The position numbers and the translations under genes are program-made. This document shows positions 55,004-64,000 of a stretch of 64,000 nucleotides of DNA, piece after piece. Position 1 is the first letter of the stretch; every line of letters begins with the position of its first letter. Below the pieces are notes generated by a model. That model searched no databases. It was given only the letters and a program-made list of their open reading frames with translations, and was not told the origin of the DNA. The stretch comes from Teredinibacter haidensis (GTDB taxonomy: Bacteria; Pseudomonadota; Gammaproteobacteria; Pseudomonadales; Cellvibrionaceae): the NCBI RefSeq assembly GCF_014211975.1, contig NZ_CP060084.1, forward strand, positions 1,178,001 through 1,242,000, read 5' to 3'.

Positions 55004-56738
55004 GCCAAGGTGAAAGCAGAATTACGAACAATCCAACGCAAATACCTATCCACATAAGGGTGGAGTATAAATTTGTGTAGGTTGCTAACATGGCTTCTGT
55101 AGTCGCCTGCTCAACGCCAGAGGTATCGATAGAAGCCATCTTTCCTATTCTGGTTGAAATAGTTTCAGATAGGGCGGTGGCTAAAAACCAGGTTCCCATA
55201 CTTACACCAACAACTTTGTGAATAGACAGTTTACTGACTGCGGACAATCCAACGGGGGAAATGCATAGCTCTCCGGTTGTATGCAGTAAATAGGCGAGCA
55301 CCATCCAGATGGCGGCGACTTTCCCCGCATCATTCGTATAGTGTGCGCCTATTACCAGAGCGCCAAAACCCAAGCCTGCTTGAATAATACCGAGCCCGAA
55401 CTTTACTGGCGTTGATGGCTCCATGTTTTTTCGACCTAACCATGTCCAGAAAACCGCTAGAGGGATCGCGAGTATCATTATAAAACCCGCATTCAGGGAG
55501 CCAAACATAGATGCACGGATTTCTTGACCATTAACGTCTCTATCGAGAACACGATCCGCATAAAGCGTCATACTACCTGCCGATTGCTCGAATAGAGCCC
55601 AAAATACCACGCTGGATAATATCAGGAACATTAAGACGACTGTTCTTCTGTACTCGGGACTTTTATTTGTCTTAAATCCGTAACCAATAAAGGCGAAAAG
55701 ACTGAGTAACATTAAGCCTAGACCGATATCTTTACCTGTTATGGCCCAAACCAAGCCGGTAACCACTGAAAAAGTCGCCAGAGTAAGTGCGGCTTTATCG
55801 TGCAATACACTTTCCTGATGGTAGCTCATGGAATAAAGTATAAGCGCAACGATGGCAACAATAAGCATGCTGTTTTGTGTAATGTGGACAATGGGTTCGT
55901 GCTGAACCAGCCACCAGACGATAGAAAGGGAAAGAATAGAAATTAAATAGATGGACCACTCGGTATTGATGGGCCCCAGAAATGCCTCTTTCAATTTTTT
56001 GGGTTCACTGGGGTCGGCGTGATTGTATAAATAACGTTGTCCGTAGAGGAAACTGAATAATCCAAATAGCATGCCTATGCCGGCAGTGCCAAAGCCGTAG
56101 TTCCAGCCAAAGGTTTCACCCAGCCAGCCACAAAGCAGCACTGCGGCGAACGAGCCAATATTAATGCCCATATAATAGATGGTGTAGCCGGCATCGCGAC
56201 GTGTGTCTTCAAGCTCGTAAAGACGACCTACGATGGCAGAAATATTGGGTTTTAAAAAGCCAACACCGAGGGTAATAAGGGCGAGTGCAAAGAAAAATAT
56301 ATTCAGCGCAATTTTATCCTGAATGATGACTTCTTCCGCGAGGATTGTGCCGGCTAATATCTTTTCACCCGAATCTAACGTAAGTGTTTCCTGCAATACG
56401 GAGCCTGCGGCATATAGTGTAGCTTGGCTGCCTTCAAAGGCCATGGTCGCATGCCCTAGAGACAATAATATTGCGCCGAATACAACCGCCTTACGCATAC
56501 CGAGATACCGATCTGCCAGCAGGCCGCCAATAAGGGGTAGGGCATAGACCAACCCAGCGTAGGCGCCGAGAACATCGTAGCTGGCCGCATCGGTGAAGAG
56601 ATGGTATTTGGTCAAATAGAGTAACAGCAAATATTTCATGCCGTAGAAAGAAAACCGTTCCCAGAGCTCTGTAGTAAAGCAAACGAACAAACCCTTGGGG
56701 TGACCGAATAATTCGGTTTGCGTCATGATCGCTGACAA
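54975..56738 (-). CDS. POT/PTR-family proton-dependent oligopeptide transporter
   Basis: Inner-membrane protein of 587 aa with 12-14 helices. It carries the POT signatures: ELWERFSFYGMKYLLLLYL near residue 25 (ExxER-type proton-coupling motif), GGLLADRYLGMRKAVVFGA near residue 75, and the FYMGINIGSFAAVLLCGWLGE-like second signature (YYMGINIGS). It imports di- and tripeptides with protons. Longer loops and about 587 residues fit the bacterial DtpT-like group. A TTG start at 56738 has GGAG 7 nt upstream; an ATG four codons on is the alternative. It follows the oligopeptide ABC operon by 30 bp on the same strand. Confidence 0.92.
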   Translation of the reverse strand: MSAIMTQTELFGHPKGLFVCFTTELWERFSFYGMKYLLLLYLTKYHLFTDAASYDVLGAYAGLVYALPLIGGLLADRYLGMRKAVVFGAILLSLGHATMAFEGSQATLYAAGSVLQETLTLDSGEKILAGTILAEEVIIQDKIALNIFFFALALITLGVGFLKPNISAIVGRLYELEDTRRDAGYTIYYMGINIGSFAAVLLCGWLGETFGWNYGFGTAGIGMLFGLFSFLYGQRYLYNHADPSEPKKLKEAFLGPINTEWSIYLISILSLSIVWWLVQHEPIVHITQNSMLIVAIVALILYSMSYHQESVLHDKAALTLATFSVVTGLVWAITGKDIGLGLMLLSLFAFIGYGFKTNKSPEYRRTVVLMFLILSSVVFWALFEQSAGSMTLYADRVLDRDVNGQEIRASMFGSLNAGFIMILAIPLAVFWTWLGRKNMEPSTPVKFGLGIIQAGLGFGALVIGAHYTNDAGKVAAIWMVLAYLLHTTGELCISPVGLSAVSKLSIHKVVGVSMGTWFLATALSETISTRIGKMASIDTSGVEQATTEAMLATYTNLYSTLMWIGICVGLFVILLSPWLKKEMKGIH

Positions 56739-56768
56739 GATGAGTCTCCAAATTTTTGGTGTTTAAAT

Positions 56769-58391
56769 TTAATGCTCTAAATTTTTAGATATAACCGGTA
56801 TAGCCGCTAACAACTGCTGCGTGTATTCCTCTCGAGGGCTTTGAAACACGGTTTCGGTTTCTCCCTGCTCGACAATCTTTCCGCTGTTCATAACCATAAC
56901 GCGATCACACAAATATCGAACTACAGAAAGGTCGTGAGAAATAAAGAGCATTGTTAAGCCGCGTTTTTTCGTAAGCGCCAATATCAGTTCCAATATCTGC
57001 GCCTGAATTGTAACATCCAATGCTGATACCGGTTCATCGGCAATAATAAATTTTGGCTTAGGTGCTAACGCTCTGGCGATGGCTATTCGCTGTCGCTGGC
57101 CCCCAGAAAATTCATGCGGGTACTTTCGTATATGTTCCCGCTCCAGGCCGACATCATCCAAAAGCTCATTTATTTTTTGCAATAGGTTGTCGCGGTTTGC
57201 AATATTGTGTTTCAACAAGGGTTCAGCGAGTGTGTCAAATACGGTGTATCGAGGATTTAACGAAGCAAACGGATCTTGGAAAATGATTTGAAAATCTTTT
57301 CTAGCATTCCTCAATTCTGTTTGGTTCATAGTGTGCAGCGTTTGTTCGCCCAAGGTTATAGATTTTGCGTCACTTTCTATTAAGCGAATAATGCTTCGGC
57401 CAAGTGTGGATTTTCCCGAACCGGATTCACCCACAAGCCCCAATATCTCACCTTTTCTAATATCCAGGCTTACATTGTCGACGGCTTTAAACGTTTGTGT
57501 ATTTCGTTTAAACCAGGAGCTTGATGTTGTTTGGTAGACCTTGGTGATGTTTTCTACTCTAATCAAGGGCTTTTCTTTGATGTTAATTGCCGCATCGACA
57601 GGCTTTGTTGTGCTGGGTATTGCGGCGATAAGTTGCTGCGTATAGGGGTGCTGTTGTCGATGGAAAATATCGTCTGTTTTTCCTTGCTCAACAATTTCGC
57701 CATCTTTCATAACAATAATATCGTCGGCTAAATGCGAGATAACGGCTAAATCGTGGGTAATAAAAATGACCGCAAGATTATGGGATGCTTGCAGCTTTTT
57801 GATAAGTTCAAGAATTTGAGCCTGAATAGTAACGTCCAGAGCTGTTGTAGGCTCATCCGCGATCAGTAGTTTTGGCTCTGTAATAAGCGCCATGGCGATC
57901 ATAACACGCTGGCGCATACCGCCAGAAAACTCGTGAGGGTAGGCGTTTAAGCGCTGCTCGGCATTGATAATGCCGACTTCTTCAAGTGTTTTTAGGGCCT
58001 TTTCCCTCGCATTTTTTTTATTCCCCTTAAAGTGTACGCGGTAGGCTTCCATTAGTTGGTCACCTATTTTCATATACGGATTTAAGGACGTCATCGGGTC
58101 CTGAAAAATCATACTGATTTTGTGGCCGCGTATGCTGAGTAGCTCTCGTTCGCTCATCTGCAATAGATCTTTCCCTTCAAACAGGGCTTCACCTGTTTCT
58201 ATCTTTCCTGGGGGAGTGGGTACAAGACCTAAAATACTATAGCAGCTGACTGATTTCCCCGAGCCGGATTCTCCGACGATACCTAGGATTTTTCCCGCCT
58301 CGACACCGAAGCTGATGTTGTTAACCGCCGTGGTAACACCTTCTCGGGTGTAGAATTTAGTTGTTAAGTTTTTAACGGTAAGTATGCTCAT
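56769..58391 (-). CDS. Oligopeptide ABC transporter, fused OppD-OppF-type ATPase
   Basis: Cytoplasmic ATPase of 540 aa with two complete nucleotide-binding domains. NBD1: Walker A GESGSGKS near residue 39, signature FSGGMRQRVMIA, Walker B LLIADEPTTALD. A linker with a C-terminal Opp extension follows. NBD2: Walker A GESGSGKS near residue 317, signature FSGGQRQRIAIARAL, Walker B FIIADEPVSALD. These equal OppD and OppF joined in one chain, as in YejF/DdpF-like systems. It energises the two permeases encoded upstream. 11 bp after oppC. Confidence 0.94.
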   Translation of the reverse strand: MSILTVKNLTTKFYTREGVTTAVNNISFGVEAGKILGIVGESGSGKSVSCYSILGLVPTPPGKIETGEALFEGKDLLQMSERELLSIRGHKISMIFQDPMTSLNPYMKIGDQLMEAYRVHFKGNKKNAREKALKTLEEVGIINAEQRLNAYPHEFSGGMRQRVMIAMALITEPKLLIADEPTTALDVTIQAQILELIKKLQASHNLAVIFITHDLAVISHLADDIIVMKDGEIVEQGKTDDIFHRQQHPYTQQLIAAIPSTTKPVDAAINIKEKPLIRVENITKVYQTTSSSWFKRNTQTFKAVDNVSLDIRKGEILGLVGESGSGKSTLGRSIIRLIESDAKSITLGEQTLHTMNQTELRNARKDFQIIFQDPFASLNPRYTVFDTLAEPLLKHNIANRDNLLQKINELLDDVGLEREHIRKYPHEFSGGQRQRIAIARALAPKPKFIIADEPVSALDVTIQAQILELILALTKKRGLTMLFISHDLSVVRYLCDRVMVMNSGKIVEQGETETVFQSPREEYTQQLLAAIPVISKNLEH

Positions 58392-58402
58392 TCTTCCGGC
58401 CC

Positions 58403-59299
58403 CTAATCTTTTGACGTTCGTGGATCAAAGGCGTCGCGTAAGCCATCACCGAGGAAATTTAAGGCGAATAGCGTGAAGGATAAAAACAAGCTAGGGTAAA
58501 GTATCAGCCATGGGTATTCTTCAATCGTTTCTACTCCATTTGAAATAAGCGCCCCCCAGGAGCTTTGAGGTGGTTGAATACCAAGCCCCAGGAAGCTGAG
58601 GAAAGATTCCAGCAAAATGACGCTGGGGATCGTCAGTGTTGTATATACGATTACCGGCCCGAGAATATTGGGGATTAAATGTCGAGTCATAATCTGCCAA
58701 CGATTTAGACCCATAGAGATTGCCGCTTCGATAAACTCCTGGTGTTTTAGCGCCATTACTTGACCGCGTACAATTCTCGCCATCGTCAGCCATTCCACTG
58801 CACCAATGGCCAAAAACAGAAGGAAAATACTGCGGCCAAAAACAACAGTTAACAATATGATAAAAATAGTAAAAGGCAGTGCGTAGAGAATATCAACGAT
58901 ACGCATCATAACGGCATCTGTTTTTCCGCCTAGGTAGCCGGCAGTTGTTCCCCACAAAACACCGATAAGTAATGCAACTGCAGTGGCGACAATCCCAACC
59001 ATCAGCGAAACCCGGCTGCCGTATAGAATACGGGTAAGCTGGTCGCGACCAAAAATATCGGTTCCCATCCAATGTGTCAGGGACGGTGGTGTTGCTCCCA
59101 GATCCAAATTCTGAGCTTCGTATGAATATGGGGCTATCAGAGGTGCGAGTAATGCGAGCGTCACTATCACGACTAAAAAAATAAGGCCTGCTATGGCAAG
59201 CTTATTTTTTTTAAGCCGTACATAGGCATCCTGTGATAGCGAGCGTCCGGCTTCGTATTCACTAAGTGAATCTTTCAAAAAAGGTTTGTTCAGGAGCAT
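58403..59299 (-). CDS. oppC: Oligopeptide ABC transporter permease, OppC type
   Basis: Inner-membrane permease of 298 aa with an N-terminal OppC-N helix (residues 32-55) and a five-helix binding-protein-dependent transport domain. Its EAA motif for ATPase contact is EAAISMGLNRWQIMTRHLIPN. It carries GTDIFGRDQLTRILYG, an OppC signature. 7 bp after oppB. Confidence 0.92.
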   Translation of the reverse strand: MLLNKPFLKDSLSEYEAGRSLSQDAYVRLKKNKLAIAGLIFLVVIVTLALLAPLIAPYSYEAQNLDLGATPPSLTHWMGTDIFGRDQLTRILYGSRVSLMVGIVATAVALLIGVLWGTTAGYLGGKTDAVMMRIVDILYALPFTIFIILLTVVFGRSIFLLFLAIGAVEWLTMARIVRGQVMALKHQEFIEAAISMGLNRWQIMTRHLIPNILGPVIVYTTLTIPSVILLESFLSFLGLGIQPPQSSWGALISNGVETIEEYPWLILYPSLFLSFTLFALNFLGDGLRDAFDPRTSKD

Positions 59300-59306
59300 G
59301 GTTGAA

Positions 59307-60236
59307 TTACTTACTCAGTGATTGTCGCAATTTGGGGTTCATCCAGGCCTGCAAAATATCCGCAAGGAAATTGAAGGTGATAATGAGTGTGGAAAAGAAA
59401 ATTGTCGTACCAAGAATCATGGTGTAATCGCGGTTAAATGCTGCCTGCAAATAGAAACGGCCCAGGCCCGGAATTTGGTAGATGGTTTCCACTACAAAAG
59501 AACCGGAAAGCAAACCCGCTGCAGCGGGGCCTGCGAAAGCCACAACGGGAGAGAGTGCGCCGCGCAATGCATGGTGAAAGACAACATTGAATCTTGAAAC
59601 GCCTTTTGCCCTTGCTGTACGAATATAATCCTGTGATAAGACTTCCAGCATACCACCGCGAGTTAGGCGCGCGACGTAGGCAGCGTAAGCTGCTCCCAGA
59701 GTAATGGCGGGCAGTACTTTATCGCCTTGAGATGACCCCCACCCAGAAACAGGAAACCACTCAAGCCCAATTCCAAAGCCCAAAATCAACAATGGCCCAA
59801 GTACGAACGACGGTAGGCAGATACCCATCATGGCAATCGTCATGGGAATATAATCTTGCAGGGTGTTGGGCCTTAAGGCAGCAATTACACCGGAAAGTAT
59901 ACCCAGGCAGGCGGCAAATAGGAGGGCATATAAACCTAGCTCAATGGTGATAGGAAGTCCCGTTCCGATTATTTCGGTAACACTACGGCTCGGGTATTTA
60001 AAGGAGGGCCCGAAGTCTCCTTTTAATAGATTGAAAACATAGTCTTTAAATTGTACTGCGATGGGGGCGTTCAAGTTGTAGCGTTCGTTTAGATTTTGCA
60101 GCACTTCGGGAGAAACGGCTCGATCACTATCGAACGGGCCTCCTGGTGCCATATGAACCAGGGTGAAAGTGATCAGTACAACAAAAAAAAGTACTGGTAT
60201 CGCTGAAAGTAAACGAATAATAATGAATTTAAACAC
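59307..60236 (-). CDS. oppB: Oligopeptide ABC transporter permease, OppB type
   Basis: Inner-membrane permease of 309 aa with the N-terminal MFKFIIIRLLSAIPVLFFVVL helix typical of OppB/DppB, followed by the signature MAPGGPFDSDR. EAA-type motif: RTARAKGVSRFNVVFHHALRG. Pairs with OppC. Only 3 bp after the binding-protein gene. Confidence 0.92.
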   Translation of the reverse strand: MFKFIIIRLLSAIPVLFFVVLITFTLVHMAPGGPFDSDRAVSPEVLQNLNERYNLNAPIAVQFKDYVFNLLKGDFGPSFKYPSRSVTEIIGTGLPITIELGLYALLFAACLGILSGVIAALRPNTLQDYIPMTIAMMGICLPSFVLGPLLILGFGIGLEWFPVSGWGSSQGDKVLPAITLGAAYAAYVARLTRGGMLEVLSQDYIRTARAKGVSRFNVVFHHALRGALSPVVAFAGPAAAGLLSGSFVVETIYQIPGLGRFYLQAAFNRDYTMILGTTIFFSTLIITFNFLADILQAWMNPKLRQSLSK

Positions 60237-60239
60237 GGT

Positions 60240-61871
60240 TTATTTTGGCTCGCTTTCGAGGTAGACATTTTTATAGGGGTGGCGATGCAGAACATTGGGG
60301 TACCAGTTTTTAACATTGGTTTGAACCAAGTTAAGATCCGCCATAAAATACAGCGGGACTATTGGCATTTCGTCCGCAAGAATTTTGTTGGCCTGTTCAA
60401 AAAGAGAAAAACGTTCTGTATCTGTCTTGGCGCTTTGGGCATTTAAAACAAGTTGGTCGTAGTGTTCGCTTTTCCATCCGGTATCGTTATTGCCTCCGTA
60501 GGAAAGCATAAGTTCATAGAAGTTGCTGGGATCCAGGTAGTCTGCTATCCAGCCTTTTCTCGACACATCGAATTGCAGATTCTGTTGTGTGTTTAAATAC
60601 ACTTTCCATTCCTGGTTTAATAAGTTGGCTTCGATATTGAGGTTTTTATTCCACATTTGTTGTACAGCTAGCGCAACCTTACGATGATTGTCGTGAGTGT
60701 TAAATAGAATGTCGATCGCTGGAAATCCTTCGCCGTTGGGGAAGCCTGCCTCTGCAAGTAGTTCCCTGGCCTTTTCTGGGTTATAAGCGAAGTAAGATTT
60801 TGGTTGGTGGCCGGAAGGGTCGGGTGGAACAAAATAGTAGGCCGGAATTTCACCACCCTTGGTTACTCGTTTAACTAGCGACTCTCGGTCAACCGCATAG
60901 GCTAGGGCCTTACGCACACGAACATCATTAAAGGGTTTTCGTGTGGTATTAAGCAGGTAGTAGTAATTGGAATAAACTAATTTTTTCCTTAAAAATTGAG
61001 GTTTTTCTTTTTCGTATGTAGCGATTTTTTCAATTGCCATTTGAGGCGTATAGGTTAGGTGCACCTGTCCACTGCGAAAGGCTCGCTCCTCAGTTTGTTG
61101 GTTGTCGATAGGGAAGAAGTGTATGCCATTAAGTCGTACGGCGTCGGCCCCCCAATACTGAGGGTTTTTTTCCACTTCAATAACCTTGTTAATTTCCCAG
61201 CGCTTTAGTGTGAAAGCAGAGTTGGATACAATATTTCCAGGTAGCGTCCACTTGGATATGCGGTCATCGATTTTCCCAAATTTTTCAATGGTGGCCTGGT
61301 GTACAGGGAAATAAGTGTGATGCTCCAGTACCTGTAAAAAATAGGGTGTTGGATTAACGAGTTTTACTTCCAGTCGCTTGTTGTCCAGCGCTTTAACGCC
61401 AACCTTTGAAAAGTCGTCTGTTTTCCCCAAATTAAATTGTTCTGCGTTTTCAACATAAAACATCATGTAGGCATATTGATTCCCCAATCCTGGGGATAGT
61501 GCGCGCTTCCACGAATAAACAAAATCCTGGGCGGTTAAGTTGTCGCCATTCGACCATTTGGCGTTATCGCGTATTTTAAATGTATAAGTGAGTCTGTCGT
61601 CTGAAATTTGCCAGTTTTCAGCTGTTGCGGGGATTGGCTCGAGCGTTTTTTCATGTAGTGTTGTCAAGCCTTCAAACATTGATGTTATAACGTTGAAGTC
61701 GGGACTTCCGGTGGTTATGTGGGGGTCAATACCTTGAGGTTCCTCACCGTTGGCGATAAAAAGAATTTGATTTTCATTGCCATATTCAACGTTAGTCATT
61801 TCTTTTTTACCGCAGCCAATCGATAACGCAAGCACACAGCTTAAAAGAAGATGGATTGAAACTTTTAACAT
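60240..61871 (-). CDS. oppA: Oligopeptide-binding lipoprotein, OppA/SBP family 5
   Basis: Periplasm-facing lipoprotein of 543 aa. Signal peptide II with lipobox LSIGC (lipidated Cys20). Mature protein has SBP_bac_5 segments: GEEPQGIDPHITTGSPD at the start, TYTFKIRDNAKWSNGDNLTAQDFVYSWKRAL, LAYAVDRESLVKRV and a late AGFPNGEGFPAIDILF. It captures peptides and delivers them to OppB/OppC. First gene of the opp operon; 0.5 kb upstream of it lies the end of the M3 peptidase gene. Confidence 0.94.
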   Translation of the reverse strand: MLKVSIHLLLSCVLALSIGCGKKEMTNVEYGNENQILFIANGEEPQGIDPHITTGSPDFNVITSMFEGLTTLHEKTLEPIPATAENWQISDDRLTYTFKIRDNAKWSNGDNLTAQDFVYSWKRALSPGLGNQYAYMMFYVENAEQFNLGKTDDFSKVGVKALDNKRLEVKLVNPTPYFLQVLEHHTYFPVHQATIEKFGKIDDRISKWTLPGNIVSNSAFTLKRWEINKVIEVEKNPQYWGADAVRLNGIHFFPIDNQQTEERAFRSGQVHLTYTPQMAIEKIATYEKEKPQFLRKKLVYSNYYYLLNTTRKPFNDVRVRKALAYAVDRESLVKRVTKGGEIPAYYFVPPDPSGHQPKSYFAYNPEKARELLAEAGFPNGEGFPAIDILFNTHDNHRKVALAVQQMWNKNLNIEANLLNQEWKVYLNTQQNLQFDVSRKGWIADYLDPSNFYELMLSYGGNNDTGWKSEHYDQLVLNAQSAKTDTERFSLFEQANKILADEMPIVPLYFMADLNLVQTNVKNWYPNVLHRHPYKNVYLESEPK

Positions 61872-62378
61872 GCGTTATTGCCCTCTTAGGGTTATTTGAA
61901 TTAACGGTTTATTAGTGTGACACGAAGCTCCTTCGGGGATTGATAAGTGTTGAGCTGCATCATAAGGGATTGGTGGCGGAGCTGCTTGATCCAAGAGCAA
62001 TGGCGAGAATTTGTTAGCGTTGCTATAGATGTTTGAAATGATGTTACGCATTGAGTCTCGTTAAATACCAGTCAAAGGGGCAGGTTTGCGATATGTGGTG
62101 TGCTTCAAGAGCATACCACTTGGAAAACTAAAGTGCGCGAACTGCAGAATAACATGTTGGCAAAAATGACGGGTATAGCATGGGGTTGCACAATATATAA
62201 ACGCAACATTTTAAGCCAGGAAGTTAGATCAATCATTGATGTTGCCAACCGTCACTTATGACAAAAACGATTAATACGACATATTGTTACGACAAGGGGT
62301 ACATTCTATAAGATCGGCTCCCCGATAAGGTGCGCCGATTCTTCGGGCGCACCAAGGCAGTTCCTCTTAGGTCTGTTG
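61872..62378. promoter_or_regulatory. Region upstream of the opp operon, with a hairpin
   Basis: About 500 bp between oppA and the stop of the M3 peptidase on the same strand. It must hold the opp promoter. A perfect 8-bp inverted repeat GGTGCGCC/GGCGCACC at 62329-62353, close to the M3 stop, may end that transcript although its U-run is poor. No operator was identified. Confidence 0.5.
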
Positions 62379-64000
62379 TTAGTGGTCCACTTTTAATTGC
62401 TCTGCAAAGGTTTCGAAGCTATAAGGGCGACCTAAAAAGTCTTCGACTAGTACTGCCGCATCTTTCACTCCACCAGGAGTCAATACCGATTCACGATAGC
62501 GGCGTGCAATATCTTTATTACGCAAGCCTGCCTTTTCGAACTCGCTAAACATATCCGACGCAATAACCAGCGACCACATGTAAGTGTAGTAGGACGCGGA
62601 GTAACCATAGAGATGACCGAAGCTATTGTGGAAATAGGTGTCTTCGACATAGGAAAAGGGGGAATATTCCGCCTGCAACTCCGCCATAGTGGTCGTCAGA
62701 TCGAGATCTTCCGGGTTTTGATTGTAGAAGTGGAGGGACACTGCGGCATAGAACATCTGGTGTCGCGTCCAGAGGGCTCTGCCGAAATGGCGACCTGCGT
62801 TCATTTTTTCGACTAGTTCATCGGGAATTAGCTCGCCATCAGCATTACGAGCAAAGGTTTTAAGGGTGCCACTGTCCCACACCCATTCTTCCAGCATTTG
62901 CGATGGAGCCTCCACAAAGTCGTGCTCTGTTTTGATCCCCGAGAAATATAGCCAGCGTTGGTGGCCGCCAAACAGGCCGTGGAGGAGGTGCCCGAATTCA
63001 TGTAGGAATGTCTCTACCTGGGCATGCTCCATTAGTTCGCTGCCGTCCTTTTCGCCGGGGAAATTGCACACCAGTGCAGCAATAGGTGGTTGAATCCCGG
63101 CAACACCATCCTGCACGCCAAATGCCGCAGCGTGGCTGTATTTCCCATCTCTTGGGTGCATATCTAGATAAAACTGCCCTATGAGATTATCGCCTTCATA
63201 CATCTCATAGGCACTGACAGACTCGTGCCAAACATCCGTCTGCCACGGTACAATTTTCACACCGAACATTTTTTCGGTCAGATCGAAAATACCCTGTTTG
63301 ACGTTGGCGTAGCTGAAGTATTGACGAACCTGTTGGGAATCGACGGCGTATGCTTCATTCTTTACCTTTTCTTCGATAAAGGTTTTTTGCCAGTCACCCA
63401 CGCCGTTGGCTTCGGGATATACCTCGCGCAAGCGATTTAATAGTTGCTGGTATTCACGTGCGGATTGGGGTTTGGCGAGTTCACTTACGCGGTTGATAAA
63501 GTTTTCCGCTTTTAAGGGATCACCAATCATCAAATCTTCCATCACATATTGGGCGTAGTTTTGGTAGCCGAGTATCTGTGCCAGCTCGTATCGCTTGACC
63601 AGCAGGTCCTTTAGTACTGTCTGGTTGTCTGGGTAGGCACGTTTGCGGAATTCTTTATAGAGTTCTAGGCGTAAGCTGTCGTCTTCAGCATATTGCATAA
63701 CCGGTATGTAATCGGGGTAGCGTGTTGTTAGGGGTATCTCGCCGTTTTCGTCTGCATTGTGACTGTCGATATAGTCCTGGGGTAAGCCCTTAAGACGCTC
63801 TACCGAATCGATCTTGATCGAACGAATATTTTCCCGAATATTTTTATTGAAGGTTTGGCCTAGCAGTAAAAGCTCTTCATTCAATTCGCGTATACGCTCA
63901 CGGGATTTTTTGTCCAAGCTTACGCCCGATCTTTTGTAATCCAGCAGCATTTTTTCAACCAAGCGTTTATCGATGGCGTCGTAGCTTATTGTATCCAGCG
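62379..64000 (-). CDS. M3-family zinc metallo-oligopeptidase, 5' end beyond the window
   Basis: Partial gene; the reading frame stays open to base 64000, so the true start is outside. 539 residues are visible of an expected 680-720. The zinc motif HEFGHLLH (at about 62979-63003) and the downstream third-ligand EAPSQMLEEW segment identify the M3 thimet/oligopeptidase A/Dcp family. The enzyme would cut short peptides. Whether it is oligopeptidase A or dipeptidyl carboxypeptidase cannot be decided without the N-terminus, nor can a secreted location be excluded. It lies upstream of, and co-oriented with, the peptide importers, which suggests peptide catabolism. Confidence 0.88.
   Translation of the reverse strand, partial: LDTISYDAIDKRLVEKMLLDYKRSGVSLDKKSRERIRELNEELLLLGQTFNKNIRENIRSIKIDSVERLKGLPQDYIDSHNADENGEIPLTTRYPDYIPVMQYAEDDSLRLELYKEFRKRAYPDNQTVLKDLLVKRYELAQILGYQNYAQYVMEDLMIGDPLKAENFINRVSELAKPQSAREYQQLLNRLREVYPEANGVGDWQKTFIEEKVKNEAYAVDSQQVRQYFSYANVKQGIFDLTEKMFGVKIVPWQTDVWHESVSAYEMYEGDNLIGQFYLDMHPRDGKYSHAAAFGVQDGVAGIQPPIAALVCNFPGEKDGSELMEHAQVETFLHEFGHLLHGLFGGHQRWLYFSGIKTEHDFVEAPSQMLEEWVWDSGTLKTFARNADGELIPDELVEKMNAGRHFGRALWTRHQMFYAAVSLHFYNQNPEDLDLTTTMAELQAEYSPFSYVEDTYFHNSFGHLYGYSASYYTYMWSLVIASDMFSEFEKAGLRNKDIARRYRESVLTPGGVKDAAVLVEDFLGRPYSFETFAEQLKVDH

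Overview
The window looks like chromosomal DNA of a plant-cell-wall-degrading gammaproteobacterium of the Cellvibrionaceae type (Teredinibacter, Saccharophagus, Cellvibrio and relatives). The evidence is a secreted CBM2-CBM10-GH10 xylanase with two long poly-serine linkers, a second CBM2-bearing secreted protein, a gammaproteobacterial sdhCDAB-sucAB-lpd-sucCD block with divergent gltA, and typical gammaproteobacterial household genes (yaeQ, yajD, pspF, a YecA/SEC-C protein). The genus is an inference. No rRNA, tRNA, CRISPR array or intact insertion sequence was recognised.

Layout. 0.1-6 kb: single household genes (CPA-type cation/proton antiporter with an RCK domain, UPF0149/SEC-C protein, aldo/keto reductase, YaeQ, spermidine-synthase-like methyltransferase fold, YajD). 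6-7.15 kb: non-coding, with a hairpin and a possible mobile-element end. 7.15-11.35 kb: polysaccharide-binding region with the xylanase, a hotdog thioesterase, and a catalytic-domain-less CBM2-PKD-CBM2 protein. 11.8-16.8 kb: an accessory island of unfamiliar genes around a LysR regulator, ending in a two-gene unit. That unit is a glycerophosphodiester-phosphodiesterase-like protein that has lost its catalytic residues, followed by a secreted protein that reads as a ribosome-inactivating protein (ricin / Shiga toxin A-chain family). This is the most interesting item in the window. 16.8-20.2 kb: orphan pspF, a GIN-domain periplasmic protein and a solute-binding-like protein.

20.5-27.4 kb is one translationally coupled six-gene operon (RDD, SpoIIM-like, DUF4129, DUF4350, MoxR ATPase, DUF58), probably an envelope-associated MoxR chaperone system. 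Then come a lone GH13 enzyme, a DeaD-type RNA helicase, a PilZ protein, and a Gld-type ABC exporter operon (ATPase, permease-GldG fusion, DUF4340).

37.1-50.5 kb carries central metabolism. Citrate synthase lies on the minus strand, divergent from succinate dehydrogenase, 2-oxoglutarate dehydrogenase (E1, E2, E3) and succinyl-CoA synthetase, so most of the oxidative TCA branch from oxaloacetate entry to fumarate is encoded together. 51-54 kb: a MaoC-type hydratase and a TonB-dependent receptor. 54.3-54.5 kb: an unusual 21/22-nt tandem repeat. 55-64 kb: a minus-strand peptide-use region with a POT-family peptide transporter, an oligopeptide ABC importer (fused ATPases, two permeases, lipoprotein binding protein) and, cut by the window edge, an M3 metallo-oligopeptidase. 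Together these would import peptides and cleave them in the cytoplasm.
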